Positions 25,651-32,513 of a DNA stretch of 64,000 nucleotides are shown here, piece after piece. The notes below the pieces were generated by a model. That model was not told the origin of the DNA, did not search any database, and saw nothing but the letters and a program-made list of their open reading frames with translations. The stretch's first letter is position 1; each line of letters opens with the position of its first letter. Made by a program: the position numbers and the translations under genes. The stretch spans positions 111,826 through 175,825 of the forward strand of contig CAISYC010000066.1 of assembly GCA_903889565.1 (NCBI GenBank), in the 5' to 3' direction. The DNA is from an uncultured beta proteobacterium (GTDB lineage Bacteria > Pseudomonadota > Gammaproteobacteria > Burkholderiales > SG8-41).

Positions 25651-25732
25651 GAAACGGGCGCACGATACGCGTAGATGTAACCGTCAGGGGGCGTCGAATG
25701 CTCAATGCCTCGACTTCAGGAGAAAACACCGC

Positions 25733-25957
25733 ATGAAAATGACCCTGCTCACCGGCGTCGCGTTAATCGTTCTTGGCGCCGCCGCACTCGGCTACGACCA
25801 CTACAGTTACACGACGAAGGAAAACGTCCTGCAGGTGGGGCCGATCACCGCCACTGCCGACACCACGCACACCGTATCGCTGCCGCCGCTGCTCGGCTGG
25901 CTGTTGATCATTGGCGGCGCGGGCACTATTCTGGTCGCCGCCTTTTCAAAAAAATAA
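25733..25957 (+). CDS. Small two-helix membrane protein
   Basis: The 74-residue protein has two hydrophobic helices (MKMTLLTGVALIVLGAAALG and LLGWLLIIGGAGTILVAAF) joined by a polar loop that contains YTTKENVLQVGPITATADT and a TVSLPP motif. This resembles a widespread family of small proteins whose loop reads YTTREKVxDLGPIxxTAE; I do not recall a firm family name. AGGAG precedes the ATG. It is first in a short operon with DUF3096 and DUF1840, under regulatory site 8. Confidence 0.8.
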   Translation: MKMTLLTGVALIVLGAAALGYDHYSYTTKENVLQVGPITATADTTHTVSLPPLLGWLLIIGGAGTILVAAFSKK

Positions 25958-25980
25958 CCGCATAAAAAGGCCCCCCCCAC

Positions 25981-26133
25981 ATGAACATCACCCTCGGCAT
26001 CGCTCCGCTGGTTTCGCTGATCGCCGGCATCCTGATCCTCTTCATCCCGCGCCTGCTCAATACCATCGTGGCCGTTTACCTGATCGTGATCGGCTTGATC
26101 GGCCTGTTTGGCGCCGGCAACTATCATTTTTAG
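25981..26133 (+). CDS. DUF3096 tiny membrane protein
   Basis: The 50-residue protein (MNITLGIAPLVSLIAGILIL, then FIPRLLNTIVAVYLIVIGLI, then GLFGAGNYHF) matches the DUF3096 pattern of two hydrophobic helices around PRLLN. Function unknown. It begins 23 bp after the preceding small membrane gene and 12 bp before DUF1840, so the three are one operon. Confidence 0.88.
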   Translation: MNITLGIAPLVSLIAGILILFIPRLLNTIVAVYLIVIGLIGLFGAGNYHF

Positions 26134-26145
26134 CGGGAGAACAAC

Positions 26146-26481
26146 ATGCTCGTGACTTTTCACAGTAATGCGTGGAGCACGACCACGCTGTTCGGCGACG
26201 TCGCGATCTCGCTGCTGAAAATGGCCGGACACAGCGGCACCGTGCCCAGCGCAATGCTGGCGGCGGATATTCCCGCCGCGGTTGCGAAACTCACGCAGGC
26301 GCTGGCCGTGGTGGCGCCCGCGGAAAAACAGAAATCCGCCGTGCAGGCGGATTTCGAAGACGAATACACGCCGCCGCGCGTCGAACTCGCCACACGCGCG
26401 CAACCGCTGCTGCAACTGCTGAATGCCGCGGCCGCACAAGGCTGCGATGTAACATGGGAAGCCGGTGCGCGACTTGTTTGA
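26146..26481 (+). CDS. DUF1840 protein
   Basis: The 111-residue soluble protein begins MLVTFHSNAWSTTTLFGDVA and continues with LLKMAGHSGTVPSAMLAADI, which is the DUF1840 signature. The C-terminal part (ELATRAQPLLQLLNAAAAQG) is a helix. The function is unknown; the family is common in betaproteobacteria. GCGGGAG lies 9 bases before the ATG. It closes the small operon, which ends at a strong stem-loop (26505-26532). Confidence 0.88.
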   Translation: MLVTFHSNAWSTTTLFGDVAISLLKMAGHSGTVPSAMLAADIPAAVAKLTQALAVVAPAEKQKSAVQADFEDEYTPPRVELATRAQPLLQLLNAAAAQGCDVTWEAGARLV

Positions 26482-26504
26482 CCCTTCGCCGCAGCACAAT
26501 TAAA

Positions 26505-26532
26505 AACGGCGCGATCATTTGATCGCGCCGTT
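26505..26532. terminator. Bidirectional stem-loop terminator
   Basis: A perfect 12-bp stem (AACGGCGCGATC / GATCGCGCCGTT) around a 4-base loop, with A residues on the left (T-run for the leftward gene) and a weaker T-rich right side. It sits between two convergent genes (DUF1840 and the collagen-like gene), so it probably ends both transcripts. Confidence 0.8.
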
Positions 26533-26554
26533 ACTGTTTGTCTTGCAATGCCGC

Positions 26555-27226
26555 TTAAGGCGCAACACCGATCGGACCTTGCGCACCGGTCGGACCGACC
26601 GGGCCTTGCGCACCGATCTCGCCGGTACGGCCGGTTGCGCCGACCGTACCCGACATCTCGGTATTGCCGCGCGCGCCGGTCGAACCCGTTGCGCCCTGCG
26701 CCCCCGCTATGCCGACACGCCCCGCCGGACCTGCCGGCCCCACCAGCGTCGGACCTTCCGCACCGGCACTGCCGGCAACGCCTTGCACACCCGCCACACC
26801 GGCACGACCGGTCGCTCCGGCCGGACCTGCAATGCTCGCGCCCTGCATACCGGTATTACCGATCGCACCCTGCGCGCCGGCGGGACCCGCCGCACCGGCA
26901 GCACCGGCCGGACCGACCACTGCCACTCCACGCGCGCCTGTCGCCCCCTGCGGACCGGCGATACCGGCGGGGCCGGCAGGACCATCTGCGCCCCGCGGAC
27001 CAGCCAATGCAGCACCGGTTGCGCCGGTGGCACCGACCGGACCCTGCATGCCGACCGGGCCGGCGGGACCATCGGGCCCCCGCGGACCAACCAGACTGCG
27101 CGGCGCCTCAAGTGCAGCCTGCGGCGCGGGCGGTGTTGAATTGCAGCCGGCGACGACAAAGCTGGCAGCGATTGCCAATAAAAGCGGGCGTTTGATCATT
27201 CGTGAAAACTGGATTGCTTGTTTCAT
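26555..27226 (-). CDS. Large collagen-like lipoprotein with a 29-residue super-repeat
   Basis: The 223-residue protein has a lipoprotein signal (SFVVAGC, Cys28), a short Ala/Pro linker and a collagen-like region from residue 47 to the end. The Gly-X-Y triplets are organised: eight triplets are followed by a five-residue break (GAALA, GVAVV, GASIA, GPTLV; the fifth break is GNTEMS), giving a 29-residue period. The breaks carry small hydrophobic residues. Such regular interruptions may act as kinks or trimer-registering points on a surface stalk. AAGGAAA precedes the ATG at 27226. A weak regulatory palindrome is 122 bp upstream. No globular head is encoded. Confidence 0.85.
   Translation of the reverse strand: MKQAIQFSRMIKRPLLLAIAASFVVAGCNSTPPAPQAALEAPRSLVGPRGPDGPAGPVGMQGPVGATGATGAALAGPRGADGPAGPAGIAGPQGATGARGVAVVGPAGAAGAAGPAGAQGAIGNTGMQGASIAGPAGATGRAGVAGVQGVAGSAGAEGPTLVGPAGPAGRVGIAGAQGATGSTGARGNTEMSGTVGATGRTGEIGAQGPVGPTGAQGPIGVAP
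26651..27088. repeat. Tandem coding repeat of about 87 bp, five units
   Basis: The DNA encoding residues 47-192 of the collagen-like lipoprotein repeats with an 87-bp period (the fifth unit is 90 bp). Units are similar in pattern, not identical in sequence. Confidence 0.7.
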
Positions 27227-27348
27227 GATGTTTCCTTTGCTTGTCGGTAAGGTAATGAGGCCGCCCACCATCGAATGACTGCGCAGTGTAATCGCGCAGG
27301 CGGGATGCGATTCACACCGTCAAATTACGCTGGCGATTGCAGGGGCAC

Positions 27349-27364
27349 CGTGCGCCAACGCGCA
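27349..27364. promoter_or_regulatory. Weak copy of the palindrome, site 9
   Basis: CGTGCGCCAACGCGCA, two mismatches to TGTNCG-N4-CGNACA, 122 bp before the collagen-like gene start. Listed because the position fits; it may be fortuitous. Confidence 0.3.
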
Positions 27365-27463
27365 TAAACCAGCTTTTTTATTTGTGATAAACATGCCTGT
27401 GTTCAAAACATGTCACGACACGCGGCAATCGATCGGGCAGAATCGCCGCGCGTGATCCGCCGC

Positions 27464-27967
27464 TTATGCCGTTTCGAGCGCTTTTGCGCCGGCAAGCACG
27501 GACCGCGCCTTGGCCAGTTCCTCGGCGCTGCCGTGAACCATCAGCACATACTTGTCGACCTTGAGGGCAGTCTCATACTTCATGACCTGATCTTTCGGCA
27601 CGCCAATCTGCATCAGTGCCGCACCCAGTGCCGACACACCGCCGACCACCACCGCGCCTTCGAGCGCGCCGACCAGTGTTGCCACCACCGGCCCCGCCAT
27701 CGCGATCAGACCGAGGCCCGGAATAAAAAATACCGCCGGCGCCAGCAGCAAACCCCAGATGCCGCCCCAGAAGGCACCGATGCCGCCCCAGGTTTTGATA
27801 CGGTCGCCGGTCGTATAAAAACCGAGCGGGTGTTCCTCGCTGTGATAGCCCTTGCCGACCAGCGACAGCTTCTTGAGATCGAAACCGGCGCGGCTGAGCG
27901 ATTTGATCGCATCTTCCGCTTCGACGTGGGTATTGAAAATAAAAAATGGCGCATTGTCGTTTTGCAT
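27464..27967 (-). CDS. General stress protein 17M-like membrane protein
   Basis: The 167-residue protein has an N-terminal alpha/beta domain typical of heat-induced general stress proteins (FIFNTHVEAEDAIKSLSRAG, then KLSLVGKGYHSEEHPLGFY), a glycine-rich hydrophobic centre (WGGIGAFWGGIWGLLLAP and further helices to about 120), and a C-terminal ferredoxin-like part (YETALKVDKYVLMVHGSAEE). The family is linked to stress responses but its mechanism is unknown. It lies 69 bp behind the triple-BON gene on the same strand and may share its transcript. Confidence 0.75.
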   Translation of the reverse strand: MQNDNAPFFIFNTHVEAEDAIKSLSRAGFDLKKLSLVGKGYHSEEHPLGFYTTGDRIKTWGGIGAFWGGIWGLLLAPAVFFIPGLGLIAMAGPVVATLVGALEGAVVVGGVSALGAALMQIGVPKDQVMKYETALKVDKYVLMVHGSAEELAKARSVLAGAKALETA

Positions 27968-28036
27968 GTGATGACTCCGGTTGATTGCATTGGCTCGCAG
28001 GCAAAGCGCCTGCGGCTTCAGTGGCGAATTCGTTGC

Positions 28037-28690
28037 CTATTGCGCGATGGACATGTTGTCCACCACCTCGCGAACGCCGGGTGTGCCCCATGCCGAGTCG
28101 CGCGCCAGATCGCGCTCCGACCAGCTGTGCACCGAGCCCGACAGGGTCACGTTGGCGCCCTGCACATCGACCGCGATGTTTTTGGCATCCGCATGCGCGC
28201 GCCGCTTCAGCGCTGCCTCGATATCGGACTTGACCGCTGCAGGCGTCACCGTCGTGCGGATGCCGATATTGTTGCTGACACCCTTGACACCCATCAGATA
28301 ACGCACCGCGCTGCCCGCGGCCTCGCGCTGAAATCCCCAATCCACATCGCCGGAGAGCGTCAGCCAGCCGTTCTCGACCATGACCTTGACCGCATCCTTG
28401 GGCAGATAGGTCGTCCATTCGAGTACGTTCTGCGCCGCGCGCGCGACGTCCGCATCGATGCGCTGCGACGAGCCGCCGAGCTTGACGTCGATTTCAACCG
28501 CCAGCGCCCTGACGCCGGCAACGCGTTGTGCCGCGCGCTCGGCATCCCACTTCTCGCCATAGCTGCTGACATGTCCGGCCAGCGTTACCACGCCATCCTT
28601 GACCTCGACGCCGATCTGTTCGGCATTGATCGCGGGTTCCCATTTCAGCTCTGCCATAACGTCCTGCTGCAATTGCGTGTCGTTCTTCAT
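28037..28690 (-). CDS. Triple BON-domain protein, copy 1
   Basis: The 217-residue protein has three BON domains in a row (about 3-70, 78-147 and 150-216) and no signal peptide, so it appears cytoplasmic. Key strands: VTLAGHVSSYGEKW, LTLSGDVDWGFQ, VTLSGSVHSWSER, each with the BON Gly. It is closely similar along its whole length to the protein encoded at 48055-48708 (for example ELKWEPAI and GEKWDAERAAQRV in both), so these are paralogues. The function is unknown, probably stress related. AAGGAAATGACA precedes the ATG. Confidence 0.88.
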   Translation of the reverse strand: MKNDTQLQQDVMAELKWEPAINAEQIGVEVKDGVVTLAGHVSSYGEKWDAERAAQRVAGVRALAVEIDVKLGGSSQRIDADVARAAQNVLEWTTYLPKDAVKVMVENGWLTLSGDVDWGFQREAAGSAVRYLMGVKGVSNNIGIRTTVTPAAVKSDIEAALKRRAHADAKNIAVDVQGANVTLSGSVHSWSERDLARDSAWGTPGVREVVDNMSIAQ

Positions 28691-28774
28691 GTTGTCATTT
28701 CCTTGGTTAAGAGAATTGTGAGGTCGGCGGTTCCGCTTCCGGTTTGAAACAGGCCACCGCGTCCGGACGGCGGC

Positions 28775-29326
28775 TCAGGCGGCGTACTTTTCTACCCACG
28801 CCGTGTAATGATCCAGCCACTTCTGCAGAAACGCCTTGCTGCCGGCACCGATATGACCGGCGTCGTCAAACAGGGTGTCGCTGGCATGGATGAAGGCTTC
28901 GGGTTGCGCGAGCACCGGCATATCGAGATAGGCGAGCACATTGCGCAGATGCTGCTGCGCCATCGCCGTGCCCATCGCGCCGACCGAGACGCCAATCACG
29001 CCGGCCGGCTTGCCGCCCCACACGCTTTGCCCGTACGGGCGCGAGGCGTGATCGAGTGCGTTTTTCAGCACGCCCGGTATCGAGCGGTTGTATTCGGCGG
29101 TCACGAACAGCACACCGCGCGCGGCGCCTACCTCCGCCTTGAACCGCTTGACGGATTCCGCCTGGCGGCCATCGTCATCCTGGTTGTAGAGCGGCAGGTC
29201 GTCGATCTGCAATTGCGTAAAAGTGAAATTCGGCGGCGCCAGCCTGACCAATGCGGTGGCGAGCTTCCGGTTGAAAGACTCGCGACGAAGGCTGCCGACA
29301 ATGACGGCAATCGGGAATTTTTTCAC
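28775..29326 (-). CDS. NADPH-dependent FMN reductase
   Basis: The 183-residue flavodoxin-like protein has the family motifs IAVIVGSLRRESFNRKLA (FMN phosphate binding), LPLYNQDDD and TAEYNRSIPGVLKNALDHAS, then GKPAGVIGVSVGAMGT. It is an NADPH-dependent FMN/quinone reductase of the ChrR/azoreductase-like superfamily, normal in length, and may protect against quinones or metals. It is transcribed leftwards between other stress genes. A start at the ATG at 29326 is supported by the N-terminal strand. Confidence 0.9.
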   Translation of the reverse strand: MKKFPIAVIVGSLRRESFNRKLATALVRLAPPNFTFTQLQIDDLPLYNQDDDGRQAESVKRFKAEVGAARGVLFVTAEYNRSIPGVLKNALDHASRPYGQSVWGGKPAGVIGVSVGAMGTAMAQQHLRNVLAYLDMPVLAQPEAFIHASDTLFDDAGHIGAGSKAFLQKWLDHYTAWVEKYAA

Positions 29327-29403
29327 GTTATTTTCCAGTTCAGATTGATGGTGCGAATTAAAAGCGAATGCCGGTGCCGACGCGCGCCGACCTCAAGTCC
29401 TGA

Positions 29404-29853
29404 TTAATCGGTGGTGACTCCCGCAACGCCCGGTTCGCCGGGCCGCGCGCTGCAATTGCGTAGAAGGTAGGCGCGCCCCTCAGCGGTGGCCCTGTAAATC
29501 CCGGCAACTTCGCGCGCGTCACCAGGCGCGATAAACCGTCTGCCGATGAGAACGTCCAGATGGCGATTGCCGTGCGCGGCGATTATTCCCATGCGCTTGT
29601 ACAGTTCGTCTTTGGGCGTCGCCGCTTCCGCCATCGATGCGAGCAGTTCCGCGGTCAGTACGGAGAGCGTGTCGTCACCGTCGACGGTGCCGCGGCCGGC
29701 GGCGCCGGCAGCGTCGCGCAACAGATGATTTTCATCGTCGAGCGTCTGTTCGCGCACTTCGAGGTCAGATAATTCGCGATCCAGCTCCGCCACGTCCTGC
29801 TGCCGCGCAGGCGACAGCGGCACACCCTGCAATACATCCACCAGCTTGCCCAT
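29404..29853 (-). CDS. Hypothetical protein with N-terminal coiled coil
   Basis: A 149-residue soluble protein that I do not recognise. Residues 15-48 (ARQQDVAELDRELSDLEVRE and following) form a charged coiled coil; the middle is helical (LTAELLASMAEAA); the end (GIYRATAEGRAYLLRN) looks like a winged-helix strand-turn, as in DNA-binding or sensor proteins. AGGAG lies 6 bases before the ATG at 29853; an in-frame GTG sits one codon upstream. It is between a flavin reductase and a secreted protein on the same strand. Confidence 0.65.
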   Translation of the reverse strand: MGKLVDVLQGVPLSPARQQDVAELDRELSDLEVREQTLDDENHLLRDAAGAAGRGTVDGDDTLSVLTAELLASMAEAATPKDELYKRMGIIAAHGNRHLDVLIGRRFIAPGDAREVAGIYRATAEGRAYLLRNCSARPGEPGVAGVTTD

Positions 29854-29914
29854 CACGAACTCCTGTTGTCATTCAATGCCCGGCGTGGAAGACGCCCGCA
29901 AAACCGGCCGGCGC

Positions 29915-30334
29915 TTACCAGATAAACACGACGCGCTGGGCCTTGGCGGAGAGCACCTGAACTGTCTGTTGCTTGAGCACGCCTTCGCTGGCGGCAATGA
30001 TCTGATAGCGGCCGTCGGGCATCTTTACCTGCAGAAACGGGCCGTCGCACACGGTGTCGAGTACGATGTTTCCGCGTTGATCCTTGATCTGCACCTTGAT
30101 GTCGGCGAGATATTCATTCGGCGTGCCCTTGCCCGCAAACAGCAGTTCGAGCCGGTGCTCCGGGAATTCGGCGGCAACCTTCGCGCGCTCCTCTTCATTC
30201 AGCCCGCCGTTTACAGCGGAAATCGCCGCCTCCGGCGCGGGATCGAGCGGGCCGGCGGCGACGGCCGCCGCAGACAGGCCCGTCAACAGTGCGGCCAGCG
30301 CGACGCTGCGCAATATATTAAGTTTCATTTTCAT
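29915..30334 (-). CDS. Secreted carboxypeptidase-regulatory-like protein
   Basis: The 139-residue protein has a signal peptide (about 1-27, ending AAAVAA) and a small beta-sandwich-like domain: YLADIKVQIKDQRGNIVLDT, CDGPFLQVKMPDGRYQIIA, EGVLKQQTVQVLSAKAQRVV, resembling carboxypeptidase regulatory-like (Ig-like) domains. Three ATGs lie close together (30340, 30334, 30328); AAGGAA is spaced best for 30334. An exact regulatory palindrome is 117 bp upstream. Specific function unknown. Confidence 0.75.
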   Translation of the reverse strand: MKMKLNILRSVALAALLTGLSAAAVAAGPLDPAPEAAISAVNGGLNEEERAKVAAEFPEHRLELLFAGKGTPNEYLADIKVQIKDQRGNIVLDTVCDGPFLQVKMPDGRYQIIAASEGVLKQQTVQVLSAKAQRVVFIW

Positions 30335-30451
30335 TTTCATTTCCTTTGCATTTGTACATGCCGGGAGTTTCCGCACATCACTTCGAACGGTCCGTCAGCT
30401 CGGCGAATTGTTGTGAGTGCGTTCATTGTTGGCGTTTGCCATTGCACACTC

Positions 30452-30467
30452 TGTTCGCCAACGCACA
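30452..30467. promoter_or_regulatory. TGTNCG-N4-CGNACA palindrome, site 10
   Basis: TGTTCGCCAACGCACA, exact, 117 bp before the secreted protein start at 30334. It is in the 159-base gap after the VIT transporter gene. Confidence 0.7.
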
Positions 30468-30493
30468 CTGTGGAAAATTGATTCGCGTTGTGT

Positions 30494-31195
30494 TCAAACC
30501 GCCGTACCGACCAATGCGCCAACCCCTGCGGTAATCGCCATCGCCAGCGCGCCCCAGAAGGTCACGCGCCAGGCACCGATCAATACGCCGGAGCCGCCGA
30601 CGCGCGCGGCAACCACCCCGAGCACCGCGAGAAACACCAGCGAGCTGCCCGCTACCCAGAACAGCAATCCGTTCGCCGGCGCGACGGCGGTCACCGCAAG
30701 CGGCAATGCCGCGCCGACCGCAAAACTGGCGGCGGACGCAAGCGCGGCCTGGATCGGACGCGCACTCAGCGTTTCTGAAATGCCGAGTTCATCGCGCGCA
30801 TGCGCGCCGAGCGCGTCGTGCTCCATCAATTGGGTGGCAACCTGTCCAGCCAGTGCGCGCTCGAGACCGCGTTTGACGTAAATCGCCGCCAACTCGCGAT
30901 GCTCGGCGGCCGGCTCGGTATCAAGCTCGGCTTTCTCGCGCGCAAGGTCGGCTTTCTCGGTGTCCGCCTGCGAATGCACCGAGACGTATTCACCGGCTGC
31001 CATCGACATCGATCCCGCAACGAGACCGGCGATGCCGGTGATTAGAATATTGCCGTGGCTCGCGCTGGCCGCCGCGACGCCGACCACCAGGCTCGCGGTC
31101 GAGACAATGCCATCGTTGGCGCCCAGCACCGCGGCGCGCAACCAGCCAATGCGATAGGTACGGTGACGTTCGGCATGCCGGCGCAGCGCCTTCAC
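30494..31195 (-). CDS. VIT1/CCC1-family iron/manganese transporter
   Basis: The 233-residue membrane protein has the VIT/CCC1 signature HRTYRIGWLRAAVLGANDGI, then TASLVVGVAAA, a central charged helical stretch (about 75-125, AREKAELDTEPAAEHRELAA) that forms the cytoplasmic metal-binding region, and C-terminal helices (LLFWVAGSSLVFLAVLGVVA). Such proteins export Fe(II) or Mn(II) from the cytosol. I choose GTG at 31195 because family members start just before the HRTxRIGW motif; an in-frame TTG at 31246 is an alternative. Regulatory site 11 lies 118 bp upstream, shared with the divergent alcohol dehydrogenase. Confidence 0.88.
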   Translation of the reverse strand: MKALRRHAERHRTYRIGWLRAAVLGANDGIVSTASLVVGVAAASASHGNILITGIAGLVAGSMSMAAGEYVSVHSQADTEKADLAREKAELDTEPAAEHRELAAIYVKRGLERALAGQVATQLMEHDALGAHARDELGISETLSARPIQAALASAASFAVGAALPLAVTAVAPANGLLFWVAGSSLVFLAVLGVVAARVGGSGVLIGAWRVTFWGALAMAITAGVGALVGTAV

Positions 31196-31313
31196 CGGGG
31201 GCCCACTATTCGCGCACGCCGGCACGGCCGGCAACGATCGGAACAACCGGCAGAGTTTTCATCACGCTCACTCCAAGAATTTGGCGAGTGTGCGCGACCG
31301 CCACTGCGCGCTC

Positions 31314-31329
31314 TGTTCGTCAGCGTACA
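31314..31329. promoter_or_regulatory. TGTNCG-N4-CGNACA palindrome, site 11
   Basis: TGTTCGTCAGCGTACA, exact, between divergent genes: 118 bp before the VIT transporter (31195) and 85 bp before the alcohol dehydrogenase (31415). One site could serve both. Confidence 0.75.
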
Positions 31330-31414
31330 GACCCCGCAATCGAAGCGCGCGATTCTCCACCACTGCACCGATTCGCCACGCTCGCCCGCAACACCACCAA
31401 CCGGAATTGCGCAA

Positions 31415-32452
31415 ATGAAGGCTTTTGTCTATCGCGGCCCCGGCCAGAAGGCTCTTGAAGAACGCCCGATTCCGGTGCTCGAAGCGCCCACCGATGCGAT
31501 CGTCAAAATAACCAGGACCACGATTTGCGGCACCGATCTGCACATCCTCAAGGGCGATGTACCGAGCTGCCCGCCCGGTCGCATCCTCGGCCACGAGGGC
31601 GTCGGCGTCATCGAAACAGTCGGTTCCGCCGTCACCGCATTCAAACCGCGCGACCGCGTGCTGATTTCGTGCATCAGCGCCTGCGGAAAGTGCGAGTTCT
31701 GCCGCAAGCTGATGTACTCGCACTGCAGCACCGGCGGCTGGATACTCGGCAACACGATCGACGGCACGCAGGCCGAATACGTGCGCACGCCGTACGCCGA
31801 CAGCAGCCTGTACCACATACCTGCCGGCGCCGATGAAGAAGCACTGGTGATGCTGAGCGACATCCTGCCGACCGGTTTCGAATGCGGCGTGCTCAACGGC
31901 AAGGTGCAGCCCGGCAACACCGTCGCCATTGTCGGCGCAGGGCCGATCGGACTCGCCGCTCTGCTTACCGCGCAGTTTTATTCGCCGGCCGAAATCATCA
32001 TGATCGATCTCGATGAAAACCGCCTTGAAGTCGCAATGAAATTCGGCGCCACCGCCGCCGTCAACAGCGCCGACGGCAAAGCGGTCGAGGCGGTATTGAA
32101 ATTGACCAATGGGCGCGGCGTCGATACGGTCATTGAGGCTGTCGGCATTCCGGCGACCTTCGAGTTGTGCCAGAAGCTTGTCGCCGCCGGCGGCACCATC
32201 GCCAACATCGGGGTGCACGGCAGCAAGGTCGATCTGCACCTTGAAAACCTGTGGGACCGCAACGTCACCATCACCACGCGCCTCGTCGATACGGTCAGCA
32301 CGCCGATGCTGCTCAACATCCTGCGCTCGCACAAATTCGATCCGCGCCTGCTGATCACCCACCGTTTCAAGCTCGCACAGATTCTGGAAGCGTATGAAAC
32401 CTTCGCACATGCCGCCAAAACGCAGGCGCTTAAGGTGCTGATCGAAACCTGA
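31415..32452 (+). CDS. Zinc-dependent alcohol dehydrogenase
   Basis: The 345-residue MDR-family enzyme has the catalytic zinc ligands in TTICGTDLH (Cys38) and GHEGVG, the structural zinc cluster CGKCEFCRKLMYSHC, and the NAD-binding GAGPIGLAALLTAQ. It oxidises an alcohol with NAD(P); substrate not evident (class-III-like or isopropanol-type sequence). It starts an array on the plus strand: aldehyde dehydrogenase follows after 61 bp, then an SDR, fitting an alcohol-to-acid route. Regulatory site 11 is 85 bp upstream. Confidence 0.92.
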   Translation: MKAFVYRGPGQKALEERPIPVLEAPTDAIVKITRTTICGTDLHILKGDVPSCPPGRILGHEGVGVIETVGSAVTAFKPRDRVLISCISACGKCEFCRKLMYSHCSTGGWILGNTIDGTQAEYVRTPYADSSLYHIPAGADEEALVMLSDILPTGFECGVLNGKVQPGNTVAIVGAGPIGLAALLTAQFYSPAEIIMIDLDENRLEVAMKFGATAAVNSADGKAVEAVLKLTNGRGVDTVIEAVGIPATFELCQKLVAAGGTIANIGVHGSKVDLHLENLWDRNVTITTRLVDTVSTPMLLNILRSHKFDPRLLITHRFKLAQILEAYETFAHAAKTQALKVLIET

Positions 32453-32513
32453 TTTCCGCCGCACCTGCACAACGCATCTCATTTCCCAACCATCCGCCTG
32501 AAAGACTCCCGCC

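Noticed and set aside
26555..27226. Tandem DNA repeat considered as a CRISPR array
   Set aside because: The units are coding, degenerate and in frame with no spacers; the pattern is collagen-like protein repeats.
26664..27278. Pro/Ala-rich open frame opposite the collagen-like gene
   Set aside because: It is the complement of the Gly-X-Y repeat (GGN/CCN codons) and so shows a mirrored Pro pattern without independent support.
27410..28747. 445-codon open frame opposite the triple-BON protein and its neighbour
   Set aside because: Both leftward genes have recognised domains; the opposite frame is His/Arg-rich with no domain.
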